From Trinickia symbiotica (GTDB taxonomy: Bacteria > Pseudomonadota > Gammaproteobacteria > Burkholderiales > Burkholderiaceae), in NCBI RefSeq assembly GCF_002934455.1, contig NZ_PTIR01000024.1, forward strand, positions 1 through 64,000: a DNA stretch of 64,000 bases. Reading direction: 5' to 3'. The position numbers and the translations under genes are program-made. Shown here piece after piece: positions 38,253-48,400 of this stretch (position 1 is the first letter of the stretch; every line of letters begins with the position of its first letter). The notes under the pieces are model-generated. The model worked only from the letters and a program-made list of their open reading frames with translations, ran no database searches and was not told the origin of the DNA.

Positions 38253-40145
38253 ATGACAGAAAACGGTTACGAGAACCACCGCAAGCACTCTCTGCCTGCC
38301 CTCGCGCTGTCCGCGATAGGCGTCGTTTTCGGCGACATCGGCACCAGTCCTCTTTACTCGTTGAAACAGGCGTTCAGCGAGTCGCATGGGATTCCGCTCA
38401 CGGAAAGCTCGATTCTGGGCGTGATTTCGCTGCTGTTCTGGGCGATCGTCATCGTCGTTTCGATCAAGTACGTTCTGTTCGTGATGCGGGCCGACAACAA
38501 CGGCGAGGGCGGCGTGCTGGCACTGATGGCTTTGTCGCTGAGGCCGTTTCCGACGAGAGGCAATCTTTCCGCCGTCCTGATGATGCTCGGCATTTTTGGC
38601 GCTTGCATGTTTTATGGCGACGCCGTCATCACGCCGGCCATTTCCGTGATTTCGGCCGTGGAAGGACTCGAGATAGCGACGCCGCATCTCTCGCACCTCG
38701 TCGTGCCGATCACGATGGTCATTCTCGTGGCGTTGTTCTGGATCCAGCGCCACGGCACATCGATTGTCGGCAAGCTGTTCGGCCCGATCATGATCGTCTG
38801 GTTCGCGACCCTCGCCGTGCTCGGCGTCGTCCATATCGTGCGCGAGCCGGGCGTGATCGCCGCTCTGAATCCTTATTACGCGGCTTCGTTCATGTCTCAG
38901 CATTTGCTGCAGGCTTATGTCGTGCTCGGGTCGGTCTTTCTCGTGCTGACCGGCGCCGAGGCACTCTACGCGGACATGGGCCATTTCGGCGCGAAGCCGA
39001 TTCGCGTCGCATGGTATTGCCTCGTTATGCCCTCGCTCGTCCTCAACTACTTCGGGCAGGGGGCATTGCTCATGCACGACCCGAAGGCGCTCGCGAATCC
39101 CTTTTTCCTGTTGGCCCCCGATTGGGCCGTATTGCCGCTCGTCGTGCTCTCGACAGTCGCGACTGTGATCGCGTCCCAAGCGGTCATTTCGGGCGCTTAC
39201 TCGCTGACGAGCCAGGCTATCCAGCTCGGCTACGTGCCGCGCATGAAGATCCTTCACACGTCGGATCTGGCGATCGGGCAGATCTATGTTCCCGTCGTGA
39301 ACTGGATGCTGCTGCTCGTCATATTGCTGATCGTCATCGGCTTCAAGAGCTCGGACAACCTCGCTGCCGCCTATGGCATCGCTGTGACGACGACGATGGT
39401 GATCACGACGGTCTTGGCCTGCGTCGTCATGGTCAAGGTCTGGAACTGGAACAAGCTGCTCGTGGCGCTGATAATCGCGGGATTCATGATCGTCGATGTC
39501 GCATTCTTCGGTGCCAACCTGTTGAAGGTCGCCGAAGGCGGCTGGCTGCCGCTCGGCATCGGGGCGTTACTGTTCTTCCTGTTGATGACGTGGCACAAGG
39601 GCCGTTTGCTCGTGAAGGAGCGCACGGCCGCCGACGGTATTCCGCTCGCGCCGTTCCTGCAGGGATTGCTCGCGCACCCGCCGCATCGGGTGTCCGGGAC
39701 TGCGATCTATCTGACTGGCAGCGACGAGCTCGTGCCCGTGAGCCTTCTGCACAACCTCAAGCACAACAAGGTGTTGCACGAACGCACGCTGTTCATGACG
39801 TTCGTGACGCGCGACATCCCGTACGTTAGAGATGAAGAGCGCGTAACGATGAAGGATCTGAGCGGCGGGCTATACGTCGTCAAGTCGGCCTATGGTTTCA
39901 ACGAGACACCGGACGTCAAGGCCGTTCTCGCGGAAATCAGCCACAGCTTCGGCATGACATTCGAGCTGATGGATACATCGTTTTTTCTGGCTCGCGAAAC
40001 GGTCGTGCCGACGCAATTGCCCGGCATGTCGGTGCTGCGCGAGCGAGTGTTTGCCTGGATGCATCAGAACGCCGCCAAGCCGACCGACTTCTTCCGTATT
40101 CCGGCGAATCGCGTCGTCGAGCTCGGTACGAAGATCGAGATCTGA
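38253..40145 (+). CDS. kup: Low-affinity potassium transport system protein Kup
   Basis: 630-residue K+ uptake permease (KUP/HAK/KT family). The first helix region carries the signature [24 protein letters not shown]. About 12 membrane helices reach to roughly residue 445, then a hydrophilic C-terminal domain of about 180 residues ends in GLTKIEI-like [18 protein letters not shown]. The family symports K+ with protons and is constitutive in E. coli. A TAGAAT some 45 bp upstream of the ATG may be the -10 element. It converges on tex. Confidence 0.95.
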   Translation: MTENGYENHRKHSLPALALSAIGVVFGDIGTSPLYSLKQAFSESHGIPLTESSILGVISLLFWAIVIVVSIKYVLFVMRADNNGEGGVLALMALSLRPFPTRGNLSAVLMMLGIFGACMFYGDAVITPAISVISAVEGLEIATPHLSHLVVPITMVILVALFWIQRHGTSIVGKLFGPIMIVWFATLAVLGVVHIVREPGVIAALNPYYAASFMSQHLLQAYVVLGSVFLVLTGAEALYADMGHFGAKPIRVAWYCLVMPSLVLNYFGQGALLMHDPKALANPFFLLAPDWAVLPLVVLSTVATVIASQAVISGAYSLTSQAIQLGYVPRMKILHTSDLAIGQIYVPVVNWMLLLVILLIVIGFKSSDNLAAAYGIAVTTTMVITTVLACVVMVKVWNWNKLLVALIIAGFMIVDVAFFGANLLKVAEGGWLPLGIGALLFFLLMTWHKGRLLVKERTAADGIPLAPFLQGLLAHPPHRVSGTAIYLTGSDELVPVSLLHNLKHNKVLHERTLFMTFVTRDIPYVRDEERVTMKDLSGGLYVVKSAYGFNETPDVKAVLAEISHSFGMTFELMDTSFFLARETVVPTQLPGMSVLRERVFAWMHQNAAKPTDFFRIPANRVVELGTKIEI

Positions 40146-40209
40146 CCGGTCGGTCGTTGCAGCGCGGCGCCGCCTCGCCGCCTCATTTTGGCAGCCGAGA
40201 CCTGGTGGT

Positions 40210-40240
40210 AACAAACAAGCCCGTGTAACCGACACGGGCT
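40210..40240 (-). terminator. Terminator downstream of tex
   Basis: AGCCCGTGT and ACACGGGCT (40218-40240) form a 9-bp stem with a 5-nt loop. On the minus strand the hairpin is followed by TGTTTGTT, a T-rich tail that suits termination of tex transcripts 55 bp past the stop. Confidence 0.7.
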
Positions 40241-40295
40241 CCCTGCAAGCCATCGAAGCCGGCTCAGGGCGCCGGCTTGACCAGGAACACCTTGC

Positions 40296-42629
40296 TCAAC
40301 GTTGCTTGAGCTTGGCGAACGCCGCAGCCATCGCGCTCGCAGGTTCCGCCTCACGCTGACGTTGACCCCGCATGCCGCCGCCAGTGCGGCCGGCCCCGCG
40401 ATCGCCGGCTTCCCCACCGCCGCTACGCGCGGTGGGCGCGGCGTCATCGGAGAGCCGCATCGTCAGTGCGATGCGCTGGCGCTTCACATCGACTTCGAGC
40501 ACCTTCACCTTCACGACCTGGCCCGCTTTGACGACTTCGTGCGGATCCTTGACGAATTTTGTCGACATCGCCGACACGTGCACGAGGCCGTCCTGATGAA
40601 CGCCGATATCGACGAACGCGCCGAATGCCGCGACGTTTGTCACGACGCCTTCGAGCACCATGCCGGGCGCCAGATCGGAAATCTTTTCGACGCCTTCGCG
40701 GAAGGTCGCCGTCTTGAATTCGGGGCGCGGATCGCGGCCCGGCTTTTCGAGCTCGGAGAGGATGTCGCGCACGGTCGGCAAGCCGAAGCGCTCGTCGACG
40801 AACTCGGAAGGCGAGAGGCCGGCGAGCGCTTCGCGACTGCCGAGCACTTCGCCGACGCTCTTGCGAATCTTCGCGAGCATGCGCTCGACGACGGGATACG
40901 CTTCGGGGTGAACCGACGAACGGTCTAGCGGGTTTTCACCGCCGTTGATGCGCAGAAAGCCCGCTGCCTGCTCGAACGTCTTGTCGCCGAGGCGCGGCAC
41001 TTTGCGCAGGTGTTCGCGTGACGGGAAAGGGCCATTCGCATCGCGGTAATCGACGATGTTGCGGGCGAGCGTGCCGTTCAATCCCGACACGCGGGCGAGC
41101 AGGGCGACCGATGCGGTGTTGGCATCGACGCCGACCGCATTCACGCAATCCTCGACGACGGCGTCGAGCGTCCGAGCGAGCTCGCGCTGGTTGACATCGT
41201 GCTGATATTGGCCGACGCCGATCGCTTTCGGCTCGATCTTGACGAGCTCCGCAAGCGGATCCTGCAGCCGGCGCGCGATCGAGACGGCGCCGCGCAACGA
41301 CACGTCGAGATCGGGAAACTCTTTTGCCGCGAGCTCCGAAGCCGAGTAGACGGATGCACCGGCCTCCGAGACGACGATCTTCTGGAGCTTGAGCTCGGGA
41401 TGACGCGCGATGAGCTCGGCGGCGAGCTTGTCCGTTTCGCGCGAGGCCGTCCCGTTGCCGATGCTGATCAGTTCGGCCTGCGTCTGACTCGCGAGACGGG
41501 CGAGCCTCGCGATCGAGCCGTCCCAGTCGCGGCGCGGCTCGTGCGGATAGATGGTATCGGTGGCCAGCAGCTTGCCGGTGCGATCGACGACGGCGACCTT
41601 CACACCCGTGCGCAACCCGGGATCCAGACCGATCACGGCCTTCGGGCCGGCCGGCGCGGCGAGCAGCAAGTCCTTCAGGTTGCGGGCGAAAACGCGGATC
41701 GCCTCGTGCTCGGCGCTCTCGCGCAGCTGCGTCAGCAGCTCGTTCTCGAGATGCGGCTGCACTTTGACGCGCCAGCACCAGCGGCAGACGTCGCCGAGCC
41801 ACTTGTCGGCGGGACGGTTCTGGTTCGAAATCCCGACGTGGCGCGCGATCATCGCTTCGCACGGATGCGGCACCTCTACGTCGAGCTCTGCGCCAAGTCC
41901 GAGCTTGATCATCAGCACGCCCGCGTTGCGGCCTCGAAAGAGCGCGAGCGCACGGTGCGAAGGAACCGTCTTCAGCGTTTCCGCGTAGTCGTAGTAGTCG
42001 CGGAATTTCTCGCCTTCTTCGTTCTCCTTGCCTTCCACGACGGTAGAGGAGACGATGCCGCGCTCGGACAGGTACTCGCGCAGCTTGCCAAGCAGTTCGG
42101 CCGTCTCCCCGAATTGCTCCGAGAGAATGTCGCGCGCGCCATCGAGCGCGGCTTTGACGTCGGCCACGCCTTTTTCGGCGTCGACGTACCGTGCGGCCTC
42201 GGTTTGCGGATCGAGCCGAGGGTCGGCAAGGAGCGCCTGCGCAAGGGGCTCGAGGCCCGCCTCTCGAGCGATCTGCGCGCGCGTGCGGCGCTTAGGCTTG
42301 TACGGGAGGTAGAGGTCTTCGAGGACCTGCTTGCTATCGGCGGCGTCGATGGCGGCGCGCAGTTCATCGGTGAGCTTGCCTTGCTCTTCGATGCTGGCAA
42401 GAATCGTGGCCCGCCGCTCTTCCATTTCGCGCAGGTAGAGCAGCCGTTCTTCGAGCTGACGCAATTGCGTGTCGTCGAGATTGCCGGTGACTTCCTTGCG
42501 GTATCGCGCGATGAACGGAACGGTCGCGCCTTCGTCGAGAAGTTGCACAGCCGCTGCGACCTGGCGCGGCTCCACGGTCAATTCGGCGGCGATGCGCCGT
42601 ACGATCTTCAGTGCTACGTTGTCCGTCAT
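40296..42629 (-). CDS. tex: RNA-binding transcriptional accessory protein Tex
   Basis: 777-residue nucleic-acid-binding protein. The order is an N-terminal HTH-like helical region ([20 protein letters not shown]), a YqgF/RNase H-like domain with [18 protein letters not shown], tandem helix-hairpin-helix motifs ([36 protein letters not shown]) and a C-terminal S1 domain (about 655-720: [21 protein letters not shown]). The tail is Gly/Arg-rich (GGGMRGQRQ). Tex is linked to transcript release and virulence gene expression in several bacteria. [10 protein letters not shown] at 42629 is favoured; longer starts at 42644 and 42734 are possible. Confidence 0.95.
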   Translation of the reverse strand: MTDNVALKIVRRIAAELTVEPRQVAAAVQLLDEGATVPFIARYRKEVTGNLDDTQLRQLEERLLYLREMEERRATILASIEEQGKLTDELRAAIDAADSKQVLEDLYLPYKPKRRTRAQIAREAGLEPLAQALLADPRLDPQTEAARYVDAEKGVADVKAALDGARDILSEQFGETAELLGKLREYLSERGIVSSTVVEGKENEEGEKFRDYYDYAETLKTVPSHRALALFRGRNAGVLMIKLGLGAELDVEVPHPCEAMIARHVGISNQNRPADKWLGDVCRWCWRVKVQPHLENELLTQLRESAEHEAIRVFARNLKDLLLAAPAGPKAVIGLDPGLRTGVKVAVVDRTGKLLATDTIYPHEPRRDWDGSIARLARLASQTQAELISIGNGTASRETDKLAAELIARHPELKLQKIVVSEAGASVYSASELAAKEFPDLDVSLRGAVSIARRLQDPLAELVKIEPKAIGVGQYQHDVNQRELARTLDAVVEDCVNAVGVDANTASVALLARVSGLNGTLARNIVDYRDANGPFPSREHLRKVPRLGDKTFEQAAGFLRINGGENPLDRSSVHPEAYPVVERMLAKIRKSVGEVLGSREALAGLSPSEFVDERFGLPTVRDILSELEKPGRDPRPEFKTATFREGVEKISDLAPGMVLEGVVTNVAAFGAFVDIGVHQDGLVHVSAMSTKFVKDPHEVVKAGQVVKVKVLEVDVKRQRIALTMRLSDDAAPTARSGGGEAGDRGAGRTGGGMRGQRQREAEPASAMAAAFAKLKQR

Positions 42630-42762
42630 AGAGAAAGAGGGCATCTCACTGCGAGGCTTCGCACCTGGACCCAAGCCGCGGGGCGACTCGGACGCGCGGC
42701 GCGGGCCGGTTGCTGAAGCGGCGCATTTTGCCACAAATGGGCGGGCGGTCCAGGCCGGGTGT

Positions 42763-42775
42763 TAGAATTTCGGCC
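42763..42775 (+). promoter_or_regulatory. Candidate -10 element of the exported coiled-coil gene
   Basis: TAGAAT (42763-42768) ends seven bases before the ATG at 42776. A transcript starting at the expected distance would begin at or next to that ATG, or give an 18-nt leader for the ATG at 42794. No ribosome-binding site precedes 42776. Confidence 0.35.
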
Positions 42776-43609
42776 ATGTTCCGATGCCCCCCAATGACGT
42801 TGCAAATCTCCCGTTTTCCCGCCTACTTGCGCGCCGCGATGCTCGGCGCCGCTTTCGTTGCGGCACCGCTTGCGGCGTCTGCACAAACAATGCCCGCGGC
42901 CGGCGGCGCAAACGGGCCGCACGATGCCTCGAAGCCTGCCGATGACATGCGAGCGGCGAGCGCCGCCACGTCCGCGAGCGACTTCGATGCGCGCCAAAAA
43001 GTGCTCGATACTCATGGCGCGCAGAATCAGTACGAATACGGTGTCGCCGTTCACAACTGCTATGACCGGTTTTTCGTGAACGCTTGCATCGGCCGCGCTC
43101 GCGACAAGATGCGCGAAACGCAGGCGCGGATTCATGCCGAGCAGCTTCAGCTCGACGACGAGCGGCGCGCGGCGCACGCGCAGGCGCGCGACGAGCGCGA
43201 GGCGCTCAAGGCGGCAAGCGATGCGGCGGAGGCGTCGCAGCGTGCCGCGACCGATGCGCGCAATGCCGAGTCGTATGCCGAAAAGCAACGCCAGCACGAG
43301 CTCGACGTCGCCAGGCGCAATGCCGAAGCGCCGCAGCGCGCGGCCAATCAGGCGGCGTATGATCAGAAACAGTCCGATTATCAGCGCAAGCTCGAGCAGG
43401 CTCGGCAGCAGGCGGCGCAAGATGCTAAGGAGCGCGCCGAGCGGGCGCGGCGATTCGCCGAGAAGCAGGCCGACGCCGCTCAGCACAAGGCCGATGTCGA
43501 AGCTCGACAGAAGCAGGCGGAGCAGAAGGCGCAGGAAAAGCAGCAAGAGCAGTTGCAGCAGCAGGAGCAGCAGAAATCGTTGCGCAAGGAGCAGCAGGAG
43601 GCCGACTGA
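42776..43609 (+). CDS. Exported coiled-coil protein of unknown function
   Basis: About 277 residues. A signal peptide (hydrophobic AAMLGAAFVAAPLAASAQT) is followed by a short Gly/Ala region and a segment with two cysteines (HNCYDRFFVNACIGRARDKM) that could form a disulfide. From about residue 110 to the end the protein is an uninterrupted charged helix rich in Ala, Glu, Gln, Arg and Lys, predicted to form a long coiled coil similar in composition to TolA domain II. It has no recognisable enzyme motif. The start may be 42776 or 42794. It is divergent from tex. A structural periplasmic role is inferred only from composition. Confidence 0.75.
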   Translation: MFRCPPMTLQISRFPAYLRAAMLGAAFVAAPLAASAQTMPAAGGANGPHDASKPADDMRAASAATSASDFDARQKVLDTHGAQNQYEYGVAVHNCYDRFFVNACIGRARDKMRETQARIHAEQLQLDDERRAAHAQARDEREALKAASDAAEASQRAATDARNAESYAEKQRQHELDVARRNAEAPQRAANQAAYDQKQSDYQRKLEQARQQAAQDAKERAERARRFAEKQADAAQHKADVEARQKQAEQKAQEKQQEQLQQQEQQKSLRKEQQEAD

Positions 43610-43691
43610 CGCGACGATTTTCTGCTTCACGGCAACTTCAGGCGGGTGCTGCCGGGGGGCAGCGCGCAGCCTGTCGAACGAGGAGGCGACT

Positions 43692-43907
43692 ATGCGCGAC
43701 CATCAAGCGATCCATCCCGATGCTCTGCGCGACCGCATCGTGCAGTTGCAGTCGGAGCATAGCGAACTCGATCGCATGATCGACAAATTGTCGGACTCTT
43801 CGGAAATCAGCGACTTCGAGCTGAGACGCTTGAAAAAGCGCAAGCTCAAGGTCAAGGACAACATCACGTTGCTGCAATTGCAGCTCGAACCGGACAAGCA
43901 CGCGTGA
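43692..43907 (+). CDS. DUF465/YdcH family small protein
   Basis: 71-residue protein, MRDHQAIHPDALRDRIVQLQSEHSELDRMID and LKKRKLKVKDNITLLQLQ, almost entirely helical and matching the YdcH/DUF465 family of short two-helix proteins. AGGAGGCGACT directly precedes the ATG. The function is not established. It lies between the exported coiled-coil gene and the DinG-like helicase, all on the same strand. Confidence 0.85.
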   Translation: MRDHQAIHPDALRDRIVQLQSEHSELDRMIDKLSDSSEISDFELRRLKKRKLKVKDNITLLQLQLEPDKHA

Positions 43908-43965
43908 CCAGGCCCTGAGCCGGTGCAGCGGCTCGGCGCCGGTCGTTCCTTAGGAGCCGCTTGCC

Positions 43966-46242
43966 TTGGATTCACCGCGGGACGATTCTCCCAACGAACC
44001 GCGCGGGATGACGCGAGAGACGCGTTCGCCCGCCGCGCTGAGTGCGAAACGGAGCGCGGAGCTCGACGCGATTTTCGCGGCCGATGGGCTGCTTGCGCGC
44101 GCGATCGACGGTTATCGGCCGCGCGCTTCGCAAATCGAAATGGCGCGTGCGGTGGCCGCGACGATGGATGCGTCGGGCCGCGCGCTGCCGGAGCCGGCGA
44201 TGTTCGAGGCGCAGCGGCGCCCCGCGCGGCGACTCCGGACGAACGGCGACGCCGCCGCCGGCTCCGAAGCGGACCGCGATGGCCACGAGCGCGCTGAGGA
44301 AAGCGACAGCAGCGCTGGCGAGAACACGCTGATCGTCGAGGCGGGGACGGGAACCGGGAAGACATTTGCCTACCTCGTGCCGGCCATGCTCTGGGGAGGC
44401 AAGGTCATCGTTTCCACGGGCACCAAGCACTTGCAGGATCAGTTGTTCCAGCGCGACATTCCGACCGTCCGCGATGCATTGGCGGTGCCGGTCAGTGTGG
44501 CGATGTTGAAGGGCCGCGCCAATTATCTCTGTCACTATTACCTGCAGCGGACGGCCGATAGCGGCCGTTTGCCGTCGCGGCAGGACACGGTTCATCTGCA
44601 GGAGATCGTTCGCTTCGCGAAGATCACGCGCACGGGCGACAAGGCGGAGCTGGCGAGCGTGCCCGAGACCTCGCCGGTATGGCCGATGGTGACTTCGACG
44701 CGCGACAACTGCCTCGGTCAGGAGTGCCCGAACCACAAGGACTGCTTCGTCATGCTGGCGCGCCGCGAGGCGCAGCAAGCCGATATCGTCGTGGTCAACC
44801 ATCACCTTTTCTTCGCCGACATCATGTTGCGCGATACAGGGATGGCCGAGCTGCTGCCGACGGCGAACACGATCATCTTCGACGAAGCGCACCAGCTCCC
44901 GGAGACGGCCACGCTCTTCTTCGGCGAGACCCTCTCCACGTCACAATTGCTCGAGCTCGCGCGCGACACGGTTGCCGAAGGACTCGTGCATGCGCGCGAC
45001 GCGGCCGAATGGGTCAAGCTCGGCGCCGCGCTCGAGCGCGCGGCGCGCGAGGTGCGGCTGGCATTCAAGGACGATTCGCTGCGGCTGTCGGCGGCGCAAT
45101 TGCCGGACGATCATGAGGTTTTCAGCGCGCTCGATGCGCTGGAGGCCGCGCTCGACGCGCTGGCGAGCGCGCTAGCGAGCCAGGCCGAACGCGCCGAGTC
45201 GCTCGGTGCCTGCTTGCGGCGAGCGCGAGAGCTGCAAAGTCAGCTCGCGCGCTGGACAGCGCTGCCCGTGCAATCGGGGCCCGGGGAGGCTCGGACCGTC
45301 GTGCAAGCGGCGGCTGCCGCTGGCTCGGCAACGGTCGGCGAGGTCGGCGATCGGGAGGCGCGAGCCAATACGGACGAATCGATCCGCTGGATCGAGGTGT
45401 TCGCGCACACCGTGCAGCTGCACGAAACACCACTATCGGTCGCGCCGATTTTCGCCAAACAGCGCGCCGGCGTGCCGCGCGCGTGGATCTTCACGTCGGC
45501 GACGCTGTCGGTGCGCGGCGATTTCACGCATTACGCCGCTCAGATGGGGCTCGACGCGCGCCGCTCGATGACGCTGCCGAGCCCGTTCGATTACGGTACG
45601 CAAGGCTTGCTCTACGTGCCGCGCAATCTGCCGCAGCCGTCTTCGCCGGCATTCACCGATGCCGTCTTCAATGCGGCGCTGCCCGCGATCGAAGCGGCCG
45701 GAGGGGGGGTGTTCGTGTTGTGTACGACGTTGCGCGCGGTCGATCGCATCGCGGCAAAGCTTCGCGACGTCATCGAGGCGCGTGGATGGGATAAGCCGTT
45801 GCTCACGCAAGGCGACGCGAGCCGCACGGAGCTGCTCGACCGGTTTCGCGCATACGGCAACGCGATCCTCGTCGGGAGTCAGAGCTTCTGGGAAGGCGTC
45901 GATGTACGCGGCGACGCGCTGTCACTCGTGGTCATCGACAAGCTGCCGTTCGCGCCGCCCGACGATCCGGTGCTCGCCGCGCGCCTCGACGTGCTGGCGA
46001 AAAAAGGCTTGAGCCCCTTCGCCGTGCATCAGGTCCCGCAAGCGGTCATCACGCTGAAGCAGGGGGCCGGGCGACTCATTCGGGCGGAGACGGATCGCGG
46101 GGTGCTGATGATCTGCGATACGCGTCTCGTCGATAAGCCTTACGGCCGGCGGATCTGGCAAAGCCTGCCGCCGTTCAAGCGTACGCGCGAGATCGAGGTC
46201 GTGCGCGAGTTTTTCGAGGCCTCTTGGAACGAGGCCTCATAG
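43966..46242 (+). CDS. ATP-dependent DNA helicase, DinG/XPD-like
   Basis: 758-residue superfamily 2 helicase. The Q-motif region is RPRASQIEMARAV, Walker A is EAGTGTGKT (125-133), and the DEAH box is IIFDEAHQLPETA. Iron-sulfur cysteines occur in NYLCHYY, DNCLGQECPNHKDC, the spacing expected for an XPD-type 4Fe-4S cluster. Motif VI lies near QGAGRLIRAETDRGVLMICD. The family unwinds 5'-overhang DNA, R-loops and related structures. A hydrophilic insert of about 50 residues lies between the Q motif and Walker A. The start is TTG at 43966 with AGGAG nine bases upstream; the ATG at 44008 is the alternative. Confidence 0.9.
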   Translation: MDSPRDDSPNEPRGMTRETRSPAALSAKRSAELDAIFAADGLLARAIDGYRPRASQIEMARAVAATMDASGRALPEPAMFEAQRRPARRLRTNGDAAAGSEADRDGHERAEESDSSAGENTLIVEAGTGTGKTFAYLVPAMLWGGKVIVSTGTKHLQDQLFQRDIPTVRDALAVPVSVAMLKGRANYLCHYYLQRTADSGRLPSRQDTVHLQEIVRFAKITRTGDKAELASVPETSPVWPMVTSTRDNCLGQECPNHKDCFVMLARREAQQADIVVVNHHLFFADIMLRDTGMAELLPTANTIIFDEAHQLPETATLFFGETLSTSQLLELARDTVAEGLVHARDAAEWVKLGAALERAAREVRLAFKDDSLRLSAAQLPDDHEVFSALDALEAALDALASALASQAERAESLGACLRRARELQSQLARWTALPVQSGPGEARTVVQAAAAAGSATVGEVGDREARANTDESIRWIEVFAHTVQLHETPLSVAPIFAKQRAGVPRAWIFTSATLSVRGDFTHYAAQMGLDARRSMTLPSPFDYGTQGLLYVPRNLPQPSSPAFTDAVFNAALPAIEAAGGGVFVLCTTLRAVDRIAAKLRDVIEARGWDKPLLTQGDASRTELLDRFRAYGNAILVGSQSFWEGVDVRGDALSLVVIDKLPFAPPDDPVLAARLDVLAKKGLSPFAVHQVPQAVITLKQGAGRLIRAETDRGVLMICDTRLVDKPYGRRIWQSLPPFKRTREIEVVREFFEASWNEAS

Positions 46243-46260
46243 AACGAGGCCTTTTAGAAG
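46216..46260. repeat. Three tandem 15-bp repeats at the convergent dinG/bamD ends
   Basis: Units begin at 46216, 46231 and 46246, each starting GAGGCCT and ending (T/A)NGAAC or TAGAAG. The dinG-like gene stops inside the second unit (TAG) and bamD stops inside the third (TAA on the minus strand), so the repeat encodes the last residues of both proteins. No typical terminator is present between the two genes. Confidence 0.8.
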
Positions 46261-47114
46261 ATCCACCACGACTTCTTCTTCGCGCCTGTTCGCGGATGGC
46301 CCGTCACATAAGGGCTGTCCGGGAACGTGGCAGCGAGAACACGACGCGTATCGTTGGCGAGTTGCGGCTCGTCGAGCTTCGTGTACGAGAGAATCATCAG
46401 ATGCAGCGCATCTTCGATCGCGGGCGCGTTCTTGTATTCCTTGATCGCGAGCTGCGCGCGGTTGATCGATGCGACATAGGCGCCGCGGCGATAGTAGTAG
46501 TCGGCCGCGTGCACTTCATACGACGCCAGCGCGTTCACGATGTAGCGCATGCGCGCGGCCGCATCGGGCGCGTATTTGCTGTCGGGGTACTTATCGACCA
46601 CGACCTTGAACGCGTCATACGACTCGCGCAGCGCCTTCGGATCGCGCTCGCTCATGTCCTGACCCGAGAAGCGCCCGAACAGCCCCAGGTCGTCGTTGAA
46701 GTGAATCATCCCTTTGAGGTAGTACGCATAGGCGATATCGGGATGATCGGGGTGCAGCTTGATGAAACGGTCGATGGCCTGATTGGCGGCGTCCGTCTCG
46801 CCATCCTTCCAGTTGCAGTACGCGACATTGATTTGGGCTTGCTGGGCGAAATGACCGAACGGATCGCGCCCTTGCAGCGATTCGAAGTACTTGGCGCACT
46901 TGCCCCAGTCGCCACCCGAGAGCGCGTCCTGAGCCTCCGAGTATAATTTCTGGTTCGACCAGACCGCTGTCTCGTCGGTCTTTTGCGGCAGGCCATGGCA
47001 GCCGGTTACGACGAGCGCGGCGGCAACGAGCCCGAGGCTCGCCGCGGGCCGGATCGCGCGCTTCGCTGCACGGACGAGTACCGGGGCGGCCGCGCGAAAA
47101 GCCGATCGCGTCAT
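46254..47114 (-). CDS. bamD: Outer membrane protein assembly factor BamD
   Basis: 286-residue lipoprotein of the BAM complex and an essential BamA partner. The signal peptide ends in the lipobox VVTGC. Five TPR repeats follow (EAQDALSGGDWGKCAKYFESL, AYAYYLKGMIHFNDDLGLFGRFSGQDMSERD, ESYDAFKVVVDKYPDSKYAPDAAARM, EVHAADYYYRRGAYVASINRAQLAI and the last near EDALHLMILSY). Starts at 47114 or 47135 both yield a signal peptide. It is divergent from rluD, an arrangement conserved widely. Its stop codon lies within a tandem repeat shared with the dinG-like gene. Confidence 0.95.
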   Translation of the reverse strand: MTRSAFRAAAPVLVRAAKRAIRPAASLGLVAAALVVTGCHGLPQKTDETAVWSNQKLYSEAQDALSGGDWGKCAKYFESLQGRDPFGHFAQQAQINVAYCNWKDGETDAANQAIDRFIKLHPDHPDIAYAYYLKGMIHFNDDLGLFGRFSGQDMSERDPKALRESYDAFKVVVDKYPDSKYAPDAAARMRYIVNALASYEVHAADYYYRRGAYVASINRAQLAIKEYKNAPAIEDALHLMILSYTKLDEPQLANDTRRVLAATFPDSPYVTGHPRTGAKKKSWWIF

Positions 47115-47182
47115 GATGTTCGAGGCTTGCCGCATTTCCCCATGCTTCCTAGCTATCAGTCTCACTCAGTGACCCAGTTTCA

Positions 47183-48391
47183 ATGACCCGCAAAAGTTCC
47201 TCAGGCGCCGGAATCGGCTCCAAAGATCGAAGCGCCGATTATAGCCGAAGCGTTGCGGGCGCCGACGAGCCGAAAAAGGCCCGGTCAGGCGAGGCGCCGG
47301 CCTCTACGTCAGCCGTCTCGCCGTTCGTTCCGCAAGGCGGCGACGCTCCTGCGCGCATCGCGTCGGTGCCCGACGCGCTCGCGGGGGAGAGGCTAGACAA
47401 GGTTCTCGCAAAAGTATTCCCCGAGTTTTCCCGAAGCCGCCTGCAAAGTTGGGTCGAGGCGGGGCGCGTGCGCGTGAACGGCCAGCCGGCGAAAGTGCGC
47501 CAGCCCGTGGCGCTCGAGGCGCGCATCGAACTCGTTCCCGATCTGCTGCCCGAAGAGCTGGCCTTTACCCCGGAGCCAGTCGAGCTCGAGATCGTCTACG
47601 AGGATGAGGCGCTCGTGGTGCTGAACAAGCCGGCCGGGCTCGTCGTGCATCCGGCCGCCGGCAATTGGAGCGGCACGATTCTGAACGGCCTGCTGCACCG
47701 CTATGGCGAGGCGGCCGCCGGGCTGCCGCGCGCGGGTATCGTGCATCGGCTCGACAAGGACACGTCGGGCCTCATGGTCGTCGCCCGCACGCTCGAGGCG
47801 CAAACGGATCTCGTGCGGCAGTTGCAGGCGCGCACGGTGAAGCGCCGCTATTTCGCGCTCGTCTGGGGCGAGATGCCCGACGAGGGGACCGTCGATGCGC
47901 CGATCGGCCGCGATCCGCGCGAGCGCACGCGCATGGCCGTCGTCACGGGCGCGGCCGGCAAGCCCGCGCGCACGCATTTCCGGACGATCGACCGAATCGT
48001 CTGGCAGCGACAACCCGTATCGGCGATTCATTGCGATCTCGAGACCGGGCGCACGCACCAGATTCGCGTTCATTGCGCGCACCTGGGCCATCCGCTGCTC
48101 GCGGATCCGGTCTACGGCGGCATGCGCGGCCGCCGCTCGAGCGTACCGTTGCCGGGCGGCTTCGCGCGACAGGCGCTGCATGCGTGGCGTCTGGGCCTCG
48201 TGCATCCGCAGACGCGGCGCACGATGCATTGGGTCGCCGAGTTGCCCGAGGACATGACCGGGCTCGCCGCGGCGTTGGGCTTCGGCGAAGAGGGTGAGAT
48301 CGACGAAGGCGACGAAGGCGAGTTCGAGTTCATCGAAGACGAGGCATACGACGGTGGAATGATCGATGCCGGTGATGAAGATATCGAGTGA
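47183..48391 (+). CDS. rluD: 23S rRNA pseudouridine synthase RluD
   Basis: 402-residue RluA-family enzyme making pseudouridines 1911, 1915 and 1917 of helix 69. A basic, disordered N-terminus of about 60 residues precedes the S4 RNA-binding domain ([32 protein letters not shown]). The catalytic aspartate is D191 in [17 protein letters not shown], followed by [27 protein letters not shown]. The last 35 residues are strongly acidic ([19 protein letters not shown]), an extension not found in E. coli RluD. It is divergent from bamD and is followed by pgeF after nine bases. Confidence 0.95.
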   Translation: MTRKSSSGAGIGSKDRSADYSRSVAGADEPKKARSGEAPASTSAVSPFVPQGGDAPARIASVPDALAGERLDKVLAKVFPEFSRSRLQSWVEAGRVRVNGQPAKVRQPVALEARIELVPDLLPEELAFTPEPVELEIVYEDEALVVLNKPAGLVVHPAAGNWSGTILNGLLHRYGEAAAGLPRAGIVHRLDKDTSGLMVVARTLEAQTDLVRQLQARTVKRRYFALVWGEMPDEGTVDAPIGRDPRERTRMAVVTGAAGKPARTHFRTIDRIVWQRQPVSAIHCDLETGRTHQIRVHCAHLGHPLLADPVYGGMRGRRSSVPLPGGFARQALHAWRLGLVHPQTRRTMHWVAELPEDMTGLAAALGFGEEGEIDEGDEGEFEFIEDEAYDGGMIDAGDEDIE

Positions 48392-48400
48392 GACCGTGAC

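Noticed and set aside
41199-42716. 505-codon plus-strand ORF opposite tex
   Set aside because: Shadow frame of Tex; no signature motifs, no start context and biased composition.
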